Of a stretch of 11,458 nucleotides of DNA, positions 5,963 to 11,458 are shown piece after piece; position 1 is the stretch's first letter, and each line of letters opens with the position of its first letter. This DNA is from Candidatus Omnitrophota bacterium (GTDB lineage Bacteria; Omnitrophota; Gorgyraeia; Duberdicusellales; 4484-171). The notes beneath the pieces are model-generated. The model was not told the DNA's origin, did not search any database, and saw only the letters and a program-made list of their open reading frames with translations. The position numbers and the translations under genes were made by a program. The DNA is taken from the NCBI GenBank assembly GCA_028702365.1, contig JAQVOZ010000026.1:1-11458 (forward strand), read 5' to 3'.

Positions 5963-6002
5963 CATCGAGGACACATGTCCGAGATGCCTTATCAACGATA
6001 AG
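5961..6002. repeat. Two adjacent hairpins between tRNA-Gly and tRNA-Tyr
   Basis: Hairpin one (5961-5988) is GGCATC-GA-GGAC-acat-GTCC-GA-GATGCC, a symmetric stem whose internal loop is GA opposite GA. Hairpin two (5988-6002) is CTTATC-aac-GATAAG and shares one base with the first. A weaker stem (CCTC at 6010-6013 with GAGG at 6029-6032, and CTT with AAG inside) follows. In plus-strand RNA the GA/GA would be tandem G-A pairs flanked by C-G, a stable motif; in minus-strand RNA it becomes UC/UC. There is no convincing coding region here. Confidence 0.6.
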
Positions 6003-6032
6003 ACCCCTCCCTCATCTTCAATAAGTTCGAGG

Positions 6033-6064
6033 TGTTTTCATTTTGCTGTAGCAAAAAGAAAACA
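6033..6064. repeat. Strong hairpin abutting the 3' end of tRNA-Tyr
   Basis: TGTTTTC (6033-6039) pairs with GAAAACA (6058-6064), then after one mismatch TTTTGC (6041-6046) pairs with GCAAAA (6051-6056) around the loop TGTA. That is 13 pairs with one A-A mismatch. It starts at the base directly after the tRNA-Tyr discriminator (6065). No T-run follows on the minus strand, so it is not a standard terminator. Confidence 0.65.
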
Positions 6065-6147
6065 TGGGCAGGGGAGGATTTGAACCTCCGAAGTGCAAGC
6101 ACAACAGATTTACAGTCTGTCCCTTTTGACCGCTCAGGAACCTGCCC
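6065..6147 (-). tRNA. tRNA-Tyr (anticodon GUA)
   Basis: The minus strand gives an 83-nt class II tRNA: acceptor GGGCAGG/CCUGCCC, anticodon stem ACAGA/UCUGU around loop CUGUAAA with anticodon GUA, a long variable arm, and T-stem GGAGG/CCUCC around UUCAAAU. The discriminator is A and CCA is not encoded. It sits between tRNA-Thr (33 nt before) and tRNA-Gly (144 nt after). Confidence 0.95.
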
Positions 6148-6180
6148 TATCTTAACAATTTTTAAAATAACGTATAAAAA

Positions 6181-6253
6181 AGCCCAGGAAAGGACTCGAA
6201 CCTTCGACCTGAGGTTTACAAAACCCCTGCTCTACCAACTGAGCTACCTGGGC
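6181..6253 (-). tRNA. tRNA-Thr (anticodon UGU)
   Basis: The minus strand gives a 73-nt tRNA: acceptor GCCCAGG/CCUGGGC, D-stem GCUC/GAGC, anticodon stem GGGGU/ACCUC (one G-U) around loop UUUGUAA with anticodon UGU, and T-stem GAAGG/CCUUU around UUCGAGU. The discriminator is U, followed directly by further U residues instead of CCA. Its 5' end is 8 nt from the nnrD stop codon, so it is most likely cut from the same transcript as nnrD. Confidence 0.95.
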
Positions 6254-6261
6254 GATATTTG

Positions 6262-7116
6262 CTACTTATTACCAATCTTCTTTATCGCCGCTGGCAAATA
6301 TTCTATTATGTCAGAAGCAATTAAACAGGTTTCGGTTTTTTCTTTCGCAGCTAAATCTCCGGATAAACCATGTATGTATACACCAAACCTTGCTGCGCTA
6401 AGCGCATCCAGGCCCTGCGCCATTAAACCGGCAATGATACCGGTCAATACATCGCCGCAGCCGGCGGTTGCCATACCGGGATTGCCGGTATTGTTTTCAA
6501 ACAACGTTTTACCGTCGCTTACAAGAGTGCGATTTCCCTTAAGAACGAGAGTTAGATTATACTTAAAAGCGAATTCCTTGACAAGTTCTTTTCTTTTATC
6601 TTTTATCTCTTCAATTGTCAGCTTGGTTAAACGGGAAAACTCAACCATGTGCGGCGTTAAAACTATATTTTTTTGTTTTCTTTCCTTTAATACATTTAAA
6701 TCTGTTGAAAGTGCATTTAAGCCATCTGCATCGATTACCATTGGTTTATTTATTTCTTTAATTACCTTCAGTAGTAAACTTCTAACAGACGGTGTCTGAT
6801 AAGCCCCTCCTCCTAAAGCAATAACGTCTATTCTTTCCAGTAACTTTAGAATCTCTCCAAATGCCTGCAGCGAAAGATAACCCCTATCCTCTTTTAAGGC
6901 AAGTACAGTTGCTTCTGTGACTTTTACTGCCAGCACATTGCTTAGTGACTCAGGCACTCCAGCTCTTACAAGCCCTGCGCCTATACGTAAAGCAGCGTTA
7001 GCGCACAGCGCAACTGCGCCGGTTAGGCCAGGAGAGCCCCCCAGCACAAATACATAACCATAATCTCCTTTATGTGTATTTGTTTTACGTTTTAACAATT
7101 GTTTGGGTAACTTCAT
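6262..7116 (-). CDS. nnrD: ADP-dependent (S)-NAD(P)H-hydrate dehydratase
   Basis: Repairs hydrated NADH and NADPH using ADP. The 284 residues form a single ribokinase-like YjeF C-terminal domain. Signature elements are HKGDYGYVFVLGGSPGLTGA (from H15), DADGLNAL (D129 to L136), TPHMVEFSRL (T144, P145, H146, E149) and NTGNPGMATAGCGDVLTG (from 199, with D212); Cys210 replaces the more usual Ser or Thr. The epimerase partner NnrE, which is fused at the N-terminus in E. coli, is not present in this window, so the protein is the stand-alone dehydratase type. It starts 12 nt after acpS with no clear Shine-Dalgarno sequence. The TAG stop lies 8 nt from tRNA-Thr, leaving no room for a separate promoter between them. 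Confidence 0.94.
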   Translation of the reverse strand: MKLPKQLLKRKTNTHKGDYGYVFVLGGSPGLTGAVALCANAALRIGAGLVRAGVPESLSNVLAVKVTEATVLALKEDRGYLSLQAFGEILKLLERIDVIALGGGAYQTPSVRSLLLKVIKEINKPMVIDADGLNALSTDLNVLKERKQKNIVLTPHMVEFSRLTKLTIEEIKDKRKELVKEFAFKYNLTLVLKGNRTLVSDGKTLFENNTGNPGMATAGCGDVLTGIIAGLMAQGLDALSAARFGVYIHGLSGDLAAKEKTETCLIASDIIEYLPAAIKKIGNK

Positions 7117-7128
7117 ATTTATGGAAAA

Positions 7129-7479
7129 TTATTTTTTCTGCGCGACAGCACAAGCAACCGCATAATCTTCAATATGGCTTATTGAAAGCAAAATTTCCAC
7201 ATTAAGCTTTTTCTTGAATTCACAATAAGGGGCGCCGTTTTTGCGGTTAAGTATGATTATTTCATTTAGCGCAAGCGGATATTCTTTTGAAATCGCTTTA
7301 ATTATAGCCTCTTTTGCGGCAAATCTGGCAGCCAAGCGCTGATAATACATTTTACCACTAGATATATTCTTCAATTCCTTACTATCAAAAACGCGCTTAA
7401 GAAAATCCTTGCCTAATTTCTCAATGGCGTTTTGCATTTTGCCTACCTTAACTATATCTATACCTATACCCATCACCAT
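7129..7479 (-). CDS. acpS: Holo-[acyl-carrier-protein] synthase
   Basis: Transfers the 4'-phosphopantetheine arm from coenzyme A to the serine of acyl carrier protein, activating fatty acid synthesis. The 116 residues match the usual size. The magnesium ligands are D8 in GIGIDIVKV and E57 in RLAARFAAKEAIIKA; LLSISHIEDYAVACAVA near the end carries the conserved SH (101-102). Two ATGs are close together (M1 and M3); neither has a strong ribosome binding site, and the leader is almost pure A/T. It lies 33 nt after pdxJ, the same pairing as pdxJ-acpS in E. coli, and 12 nt before nnrD. Confidence 0.95.
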   Translation of the reverse strand: MVMGIGIDIVKVGKMQNAIEKLGKDFLKRVFDSKELKNISSGKMYYQRLAARFAAKEAIIKAISKEYPLALNEIIILNRKNGAPYCEFKKKLNVEILLSISHIEDYAVACAVAQKK

Positions 7480-7496
7480 TTTAATTTTTAATTATA

Positions 7497-7514
7497 AATT
7501 AATAATTATTAATT
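7497..7514. repeat. 18-bp perfect A/T palindrome between pdxJ and acpS
   Basis: AATTAATAATTATTAATT (7497-7514) is its own reverse complement and covers the first part of the pdxJ stop codon and most of the 33-nt gap before acpS. A/T-only palindromes arise easily by chance in such sequence; it could also be a weak regulator site. Confidence 0.35.
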
Positions 7515-8229
7515 AACTTATTAGCTCAAGCATTTCTTCGACTGCCGCAACCATGCCCACAAATACCGAACGGCAAATTATGGAATGGCCTATATTAAGT
7601 TCTTCTATCTCTTTTATTTTAACTATAGCTTTTACGTTTTCGTAATCAAGGCCGTGGCCTGCGGCAACAAAAAAACCTAAGTCTTTAGCAAACTTTGCAG
7701 CTTGTTTTACTTTCAACAATTCCCTTTTTATCTCGCTGGCCGATTTAGCCTCCGAATATTTACCGGTATTAAATTCAATCAAGTCAGCGCCTATTTTTTT
7801 CGCTTTTTCGATTTGTTTTTTATTCGGGTCTATAAAAAGGCTTACCGCGATGCCTTCCTGCTGCAAAACCTTAACCGCCTTTTCCACTCTTTTATAATTA
7901 TTCTTACTTACGACATCAATTCCGCCTTCTGTGGTTAACTCTTGCCGGCGCTCAGGAACAAGCGTTGACTGCTCAGGTTTAATCTTTAATGCAAAATCAA
8001 CGATATCTTTGTTTATGGACATTTCCATATTAAAAGGCACCTTGATTGCTTTTTTAACAAACAAAATATCTCTTTCTTTTATGTGCCGCCTGTCTTCTCG
8101 TAAATGCGCAACTATGGAACTGCATCCTGCATATTCGCAAAGTAAAGCACCCACAACAGGATCAGGATATAAAGTTCCTCTTGCTTCTCTTAAGGTAGCT
8201 ATATGATCGATATTAACGCCCAGCTTCAT
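7513..8229 (-). CDS. pdxJ: Pyridoxine 5'-phosphate synthase
   Basis: Condenses 1-deoxy-D-xylulose 5-phosphate with 3-amino-2-oxopropyl phosphate to make pyridoxine 5'-phosphate, the ring-closing step of the DXP-dependent vitamin B6 route. The 238 residues form a TIM barrel of normal length. Visible conserved residues are N6, D8, H9 and R14 in VNIDHIATLREARG, H42 to H49 in AHLREDRRHI, E69 in FNMEM, the loop VPERRQELTTEGG (from 91), EFNTGKYSE (from 152), GHGLDY (191-196) and NIGHSI (212-217). An AGGATGG about 8 nt before the ATG may serve as ribosome binding site. thrC in this window uses PLP, so the product is used locally as well as generally. Presence implies that the organism makes B6 by the PdxA/PdxJ route. 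Confidence 0.96.
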   Translation of the reverse strand: MKLGVNIDHIATLREARGTLYPDPVVGALLCEYAGCSSIVAHLREDRRHIKERDILFVKKAIKVPFNMEMSINKDIVDFALKIKPEQSTLVPERRQELTTEGGIDVVSKNNYKRVEKAVKVLQQEGIAVSLFIDPNKKQIEKAKKIGADLIEFNTGKYSEAKSASEIKRELLKVKQAAKFAKDLGFFVAAGHGLDYENVKAIVKIKEIEELNIGHSIICRSVFVGMVAAVEEMLELIS

Positions 8230-8252
8230 CTATTTAGCCATCCTGCCCCTGT

Positions 8253-8393
8253 TTAAATTTTAACGCCCTTTGTTATTTCGTTACTTACGTATAACCAGAC
8301 AATTATTCCCAGAATCAAGGAGACAATTTTAAGCCAAAAATTGTAGGTTATTAATTCTTTCAAGTTAATTTTTCTTAATTTAAAAAATCTCAT
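8253..8393 (-). CDS. Mini-CdaR: YbbR/CdaR-like membrane anchor only (46 aa)
   Basis: A 46-codon gene not found by length-limited ORF calling. After a basic start (MRFFKLRKINLKEL) it has NFWLKIVSLILGIIVWLYVS, which matches the N-terminal transmembrane segment typical of CdaR/YbbR proteins (asparagine, then a Leu/Ile helix ending in W-L-Y-V), followed by NEITKG and a stop at TAA. CdaR normally continues with several extracytoplasmic YbbR repeats; none is present here, since pdxJ begins 23 nt later. GAGG overlapping the cdaA stop, 8 nt before the ATG, supports translation. CdaR regulates the diadenylate cyclase CdaA, and this gene sits exactly where cdaR is found in cdaA-cdaR operons. It is either a reduced functional partner of CdaA or the remnant of a truncated cdaR; the intact start and signals favour an expressed protein. 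Confidence 0.72.
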   Translation of the reverse strand: MRFFKLRKINLKELITYNFWLKIVSLILGIIVWLYVSNEITKGVKI

Positions 8394-8400
8394 AAAACAA

Positions 8401-8404
8401 CCTC
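8401..8404 (-). promoter_or_regulatory. Ribosome binding site for the 46-aa CdaR-like gene, overlapping the cdaA stop
   Basis: The sequence TGAGGTTGTTTTATG contains both the cdaA stop (TGA) and a GAGG core 8 nt before the next ATG. Such an arrangement couples translation of the two genes and supports the small gene being real. Confidence 0.6.
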
Positions 8405-9152
8405 ATTTACTTAATTGCCCCTTTAGAATAGTGAGAAGGTCCTGCGTCGTTAAATCTCCGGTTAACTGGCCGTTTATAGCGAGCGATACGTGCCCGTTTT
8501 CTTCCGAAACTATTATGACCAAAGCATCGGTATGTTCGGAAAGGCCTATACCTGAACGGTGCCTCATGCCTAAGGTTTTTTCTAAATTCAAATTTTCGCT
8601 GTGCGGGAAAAGACAGCTGGCGGCAACTATTTTAGCGCCATCAATAATCAGCCCGCCGTCATGAAGAGGCGCCAGGGGATGGAATATGTTTTGCAGCAAT
8701 TCGGAAGTTAAATCCGCATTGATTAAAATACCGCTTTCTATGTAATCATTAAGGCCCATTTCTCTTTTGATTGCGATAAGAGCGCCGATTTTTTTTCTCG
8801 ATAGTATATTAACTGCCGAAGCTATTTCTCGTAATATTTTCTCAATTTCCTCTTTGCCGAGGCTTTTATAGAAAATATGGCGCTGGCCCAATCTTATAAG
8901 AGCCTCTCTTAGCTCCGGTTGAAATATAACTACTATAATTATTAAGTAAAAGGCAAAAAAATTGGTAAGCAGCCAGCTTAGAACAGTAAGATTTAATTTT
9001 TGAAAAATAAAGTAAGAAGCTATTAAGACTATGACGCCTCTTATAAGGTATGCGCCTTTTGTGCCCTGGAGCGAAACAACTATCCTGTAAATAACTATCC
9101 AAAGTATAATGATTTCGAGAATAGTTTTTGGATTAAGAAATCTTAAAAACAT
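8403..9152 (-). CDS. cdaA: Membrane-bound diadenylate cyclase (c-di-AMP synthase)
   Basis: Makes cyclic di-AMP from two ATP; in known bacteria this messenger controls potassium, osmolyte and cell-wall homeostasis. The 249 residues start with three transmembrane helices (about 12-29, 36-52 and 58-77), followed by QPELREALIRLGQ and the DAC domain from about residue 100. The active-site motifs are APLHDGG (D165, G166; the common third residue Ala is Gly167 here) and GMRHRSGIGLSEHTDALVII with R197-H198-R199, then the conserved SEENG. It starts 3 nt after the folP stop with no clear ribosome binding site, and its stop overlaps the ribosome binding site of a CdaR-like mini-gene. Association with cdaR is known from Firmicutes; glmM, the usual third gene, is missing here. 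Confidence 0.95.
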   Translation of the reverse strand: MFLRFLNPKTILEIIILWIVIYRIVVSLQGTKGAYLIRGVIVLIASYFIFQKLNLTVLSWLLTNFFAFYLIIIVVIFQPELREALIRLGQRHIFYKSLGKEEIEKILREIASAVNILSRKKIGALIAIKREMGLNDYIESGILINADLTSELLQNIFHPLAPLHDGGLIIDGAKIVAASCLFPHSENLNLEKTLGMRHRSGIGLSEHTDALVIIVSEENGHVSLAINGQLTGDLTTQDLLTILKGQLSK

Positions 9153-9155
9153 AAA

Positions 9156-10367
9156 TTAATTATTTATTATGCTGCTGGCGATACGAAGCGCTTCTTTGTT
9201 TTCTTTGACATCGTGGACTCTTAAAATATTTGCCCCCCGCAAGGCCGCGATAAGGCCTGATGCAATTGTTCCATAAAGCCTTTGATCTGTGCTTTTACCG
9301 GTAATTTTTCCTATAAAAGATTTTCTGGATAAACCTATAAAAATAGGCAGGCCAAAAATTTTAAACTTATAAAGCTCATTTATGATTTTAAGGTTATCTT
9401 TAAGGGTTTTCCCAAACCCTATACCGGGGTCAATCATAACCTGCTGCGGATTTATTTTTTCTTTGTTCAACATAGAAGTTCTTTCTTTAAAAAAACTGAT
9501 AATTTCTTCTGTAACCTTGCCATATTTCGGATTTATCTGCATAGTTTGCGGTGTTGCTTTCATATGCATCAAGATAATCCCGAGTTTATGTTTCTTTATT
9601 AAGTTTATAACACCGGGCGATTTACGTAAAGCAGTAATATCGTTTACTATATCTACCCCTTCGCTGGCAGCCGCTTTTACAACGTTTAGTTTATAGGTGT
9701 CTACGGAAATTAAAACATCCTTAAAATTCTTCCTTACAGCAGAAAGAACGGGGGCAATTCTTGCGATTTCTTCTTTCTCCGGTATAGGATGCGAATACGG
9801 CCTTGATGATTCAGCGCCAATATCAATCATCGCTGCGCCATCTTTTATCATTGCTTCTGTTTTTTTTAAAACCAAATCTTTAAGTTTATTGCCGCAAGCT
9901 TTTACCAGCAGCCCGTCTCCGGAAAAAGAATCTGTTGTAAGATTAATTATACCGCAAAGAAGGGGCTCTTTTATTTTTATTGTTTTGTCGCGCGCCCTTA
10001 GAACAAATTCCTGCTTGGATAGATTATCCAGATACAAAGATAAGTTTTGTGAAATTTCATTAAGATGAAAAGGCTGATTTTTTAATTTGCCGCACAATTT
10101 ACTAAGTTGCGCAATACTTCCAAATATTATCGTATCTGTTTTTTTATTCTTAACCAAAGCGCTTCTTTCAACAGCGCTGTCGCTACCAAGAGAAAGTAAA
10201 TGCTGTTTTATAATATTTGCTTCCCAGGATTTTATACCTTCTATCTTGAAGGCGCTATATACACATTTTAGAGAAAGTATATCTATGCCTTCCCGGCTTA
10301 CGCCGACAGAAGACAACAAACTTTTTGCGGCTGTTTCATTTTCTATACTTAAAGGAGTGATTATCAT
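9156..10367 (-). CDS. folP: Dihydropteroate synthase with N-terminal extension
   Basis: Joins p-aminobenzoate to 6-hydroxymethyl-dihydropterin diphosphate in folate synthesis; the target of sulfonamides. The total of 403 residues is about 130 more than the usual 270-280. The catalytic TIM barrel runs from about 136: GIINLTTDSFSGDG (N142, D146), MIDIGAESSRPYSHP (180-194, in place of the common GGESTRPG), SVDTYK (D223), IVNDI (N242, D243), LMHMKATPQTMQ, MIDPGIGFGKT (D313), GLSRKSFIG (S347, R348, K349) and RVHDV (383-387). All key residues are present. The extension is helical with the stretch SWEANIIKQHLLSLGSDSAV (47-66) and has no membrane segment; its role is unknown to me. It starts 24 nt after ftsH, as in the E. 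coli ftsH-folP pair, and ends 3 nt before cdaA. Confidence 0.94.
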   Translation of the reverse strand: MIITPLSIENETAAKSLLSSVGVSREGIDILSLKCVYSAFKIEGIKSWEANIIKQHLLSLGSDSAVERSALVKNKKTDTIIFGSIAQLSKLCGKLKNQPFHLNEISQNLSLYLDNLSKQEFVLRARDKTIKIKEPLLCGIINLTTDSFSGDGLLVKACGNKLKDLVLKKTEAMIKDGAAMIDIGAESSRPYSHPIPEKEEIARIAPVLSAVRKNFKDVLISVDTYKLNVVKAAASEGVDIVNDITALRKSPGVINLIKKHKLGIILMHMKATPQTMQINPKYGKVTEEIISFFKERTSMLNKEKINPQQVMIDPGIGFGKTLKDNLKIINELYKFKIFGLPIFIGLSRKSFIGKITGKSTDQRLYGTIASGLIAALRGANILRVHDVKENKEALRIASSIINN

Positions 10368-10391
10368 TTACAATTTTGAAGGTAAAAGGCG

Positions 10392-11458
10392 TTAAATTGC
10401 AGATTCTTCTTTTTTATCACTTGTATTTATCAGGCCAGTTATTTTTTTTGCTTCCTCTCCATCGAGAACTTCTTTATCAAGTAAAGCATCAGATAGCGCT
10501 TTTAGCTTATCGATATTTTTCGTAATTAATTCTTTTGCTTTCACGTATGATTCATCGATAACTTTTTTTACTTCTTCATCTATTATGCGGGCTGTTTCTT
10601 CGCTGTAATTTTTTTCTTCAAGCAGGTCTCTGCCTAAAAACACCGGGCCATCGCGCCGGCCAAGCGTAATATTTCCAAGTTTCTCCGACATACCGAACTT
10701 TGTAACCATGTGCCGTGCCATCTGAGTTGCTTTTTCAAGGTCATCCTGCGCGCCAGTTGTTATATCATGCAGATTTATCTCTTCAGAAGCTCTTCCGCCA
10801 AGGGCAAAAATAATACGCGCAAGTATTTCATTTTTAAACCAATGATGTTTATCTTCTAGGGGCGGAGCAAAAGTATATCCGCCGGCCATGCCTCTTGGAA
10901 TTATCGAAATTCTTTTTGGCGGGTCAAGCTCGGAAAGTAAAAGCGATACGAGCGCGTGTCCCGCTTCATGGATTGCCGTAATTTCTTTATCTTTTTTTGA
11001 CATGATGTGGCTTTTCTTTTCAGGGCCAATCATCAACCTTTCAATTGATTTTTCAAAATCGGTCTGCTCTACAGATTCTTTATTGTGCCGGGCTGCCAAA
11101 AGAGCTGCTTCATTACAAAGGTTTGCCAAGTCTGCTCCGGAAAACCCAGGAGTCTGGCTCGCTATTGATTTTAAATCAACATTTGCCGCAAGCTTCACCT
11201 TTACCGTATGCACCTTAAGCACTTCCTCTCTTCCTTTGATATCCGGAAGCGTCACAATTACATGCCTGTCGAATCTGCCGGGCCGAAGCAATGCTGAATC
11301 TAACACATCGGGCCTGTTTGTAGCTGCCATAACAATTATGCCTTCTTCTGTCTGGAAACCGTCCATTTCCGCAAGCAGCTGGTTTAAGTTCTGCTATCTT
11401 TCGTCATGCCCTCCGCCTATCCCTGCAAAACGCTGTCTGCCTACGGCATCTATTTCAT
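10392..11458 (-). CDS. ftsH: ATP-dependent zinc metalloprotease FtsH, 3' part, with in-frame TAG
   Basis: Membrane-anchored AAA+ protease that degrades misfolded and regulatory proteins. The 5' part, with the membrane helices and Walker A, lies beyond the window. From the edge the frame reads EIDAVGRQRFAGIGGGHDER, then TAG at 11394-11396, then QNLNQLLAEMDGF. Homologues have Glu at that position (DEREQxLNQLL). Counted from the Met of MDGF (11364-11366), the rest is intact: sensor AATNRPD (15-20), arginine-finger RPGRFDR, FSGADL, the zinc site HEAGH (133-137) with D209 in TTGAQDDL as third ligand, and the C-terminal helices. Length after MDGF is 324 residues. The TAG is either a sequencing or assembly error near the contig edge or a true nonsense change; a start at 11366 would remove the ATPase core and is biologically unlikely. 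It begins the operon seen here, 24 nt before folP. Confidence 0.9.

Noticed and set aside
5943..6038. Minus-strand frame ending HLGHVSSMPLKIKE, with a TTG start behind GGGAGGGG giving a 17-aa peptide
   Set aside because: Too short, non-ATG start, and the stretch is fully explained by adjacent hairpins between tRNA genes; no protein-level evidence.
6032..6799. Plus-strand open frame of 255 codons
   Set aside because: It is antisense to tRNA-Tyr, tRNA-Thr and nnrD, all of which are well supported on the minus strand.
8227..8240. Three-codon ORF ATG GCT AAA TAG touching the pdxJ start (TAGATG)
   Set aside because: Its ATG falls within the likely pdxJ ribosome binding site, so it is probably chance; three codons cannot be supported as a gene.
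11394..11396. Genome-wide recoding of TAG as a sense codon
   Set aside because: pilZ, gpsA and nnrD end with TAG at natural positions followed closely by other genes or a tRNA, so TAG behaves as a stop here.

Overview
The window is a low-GC (by eye roughly 38-40%) bacterial chromosome segment in which every gene I can support lies on the minus strand, so it reads biologically from right to left. Gene content is core metabolism plus tRNAs, with no phage, transposase or CRISPR signature. The mix of an ftsH-folP start, a cdaA-cdaR pair, a pdxJ-acpS pair, a PilZ protein and a glycine-zipper lipoprotein suggests a Gram-negative-like, deep-branching lineage. Omnitrophota or a neighbouring candidate phylum is my best guess, but this is inference from flavour and not a placement.

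Right block (11458 to 6262): 3' part of ftsH (with an in-frame TAG near the window edge), folP (dihydropteroate synthase with a ~130-residue N-terminal extension), cdaA (diadenylate cyclase), a 46-aa gene that looks like the membrane anchor of CdaR/YbbR with nothing behind it, then pdxJ, acpS and nnrD. Gaps are 3 to 33 nt except between the 46-aa gene and pdxJ (23 nt), so this looks like one long operon linking membrane proteolysis, folate, c-di-AMP signalling, PLP, acyl-carrier-protein activation and NAD(P)H repair.

Middle block (6253 to 4117): nnrD runs with an 8-nt gap into tRNA-Thr(UGU), then tRNA-Tyr(GUA) and tRNA-Gly(UCC), in the same order as in the E. coli tufB tRNA cluster but without tuf after them. 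The spaces between and after these tRNAs (5741-6064) are packed with inverted repeats, several directly abutting or overlapping mature tRNA ends. gpsA and a glycine-zipper lipoprotein follow, closed by a textbook intrinsic terminator at 4117-4150.

Left block (4044 to 1): a small three-helix membrane protein of unknown function, a secreted Glu/Lys-rich protein of unknown function, a strong sigma70-type promoter (3086-3113), tRNA-Pro(GGG), a PilZ-domain protein, hom and thrC (overlapping starts and stops), and the first 25 codons of another gene (perhaps argS). No homoserine kinase gene lies between hom and thrC.

Most worth following: the stand-alone mini-CdaR next to cdaA, the TAG codon replacing a conserved Glu in ftsH, and the chain of palindromes around tRNA-Gly and tRNA-Tyr.
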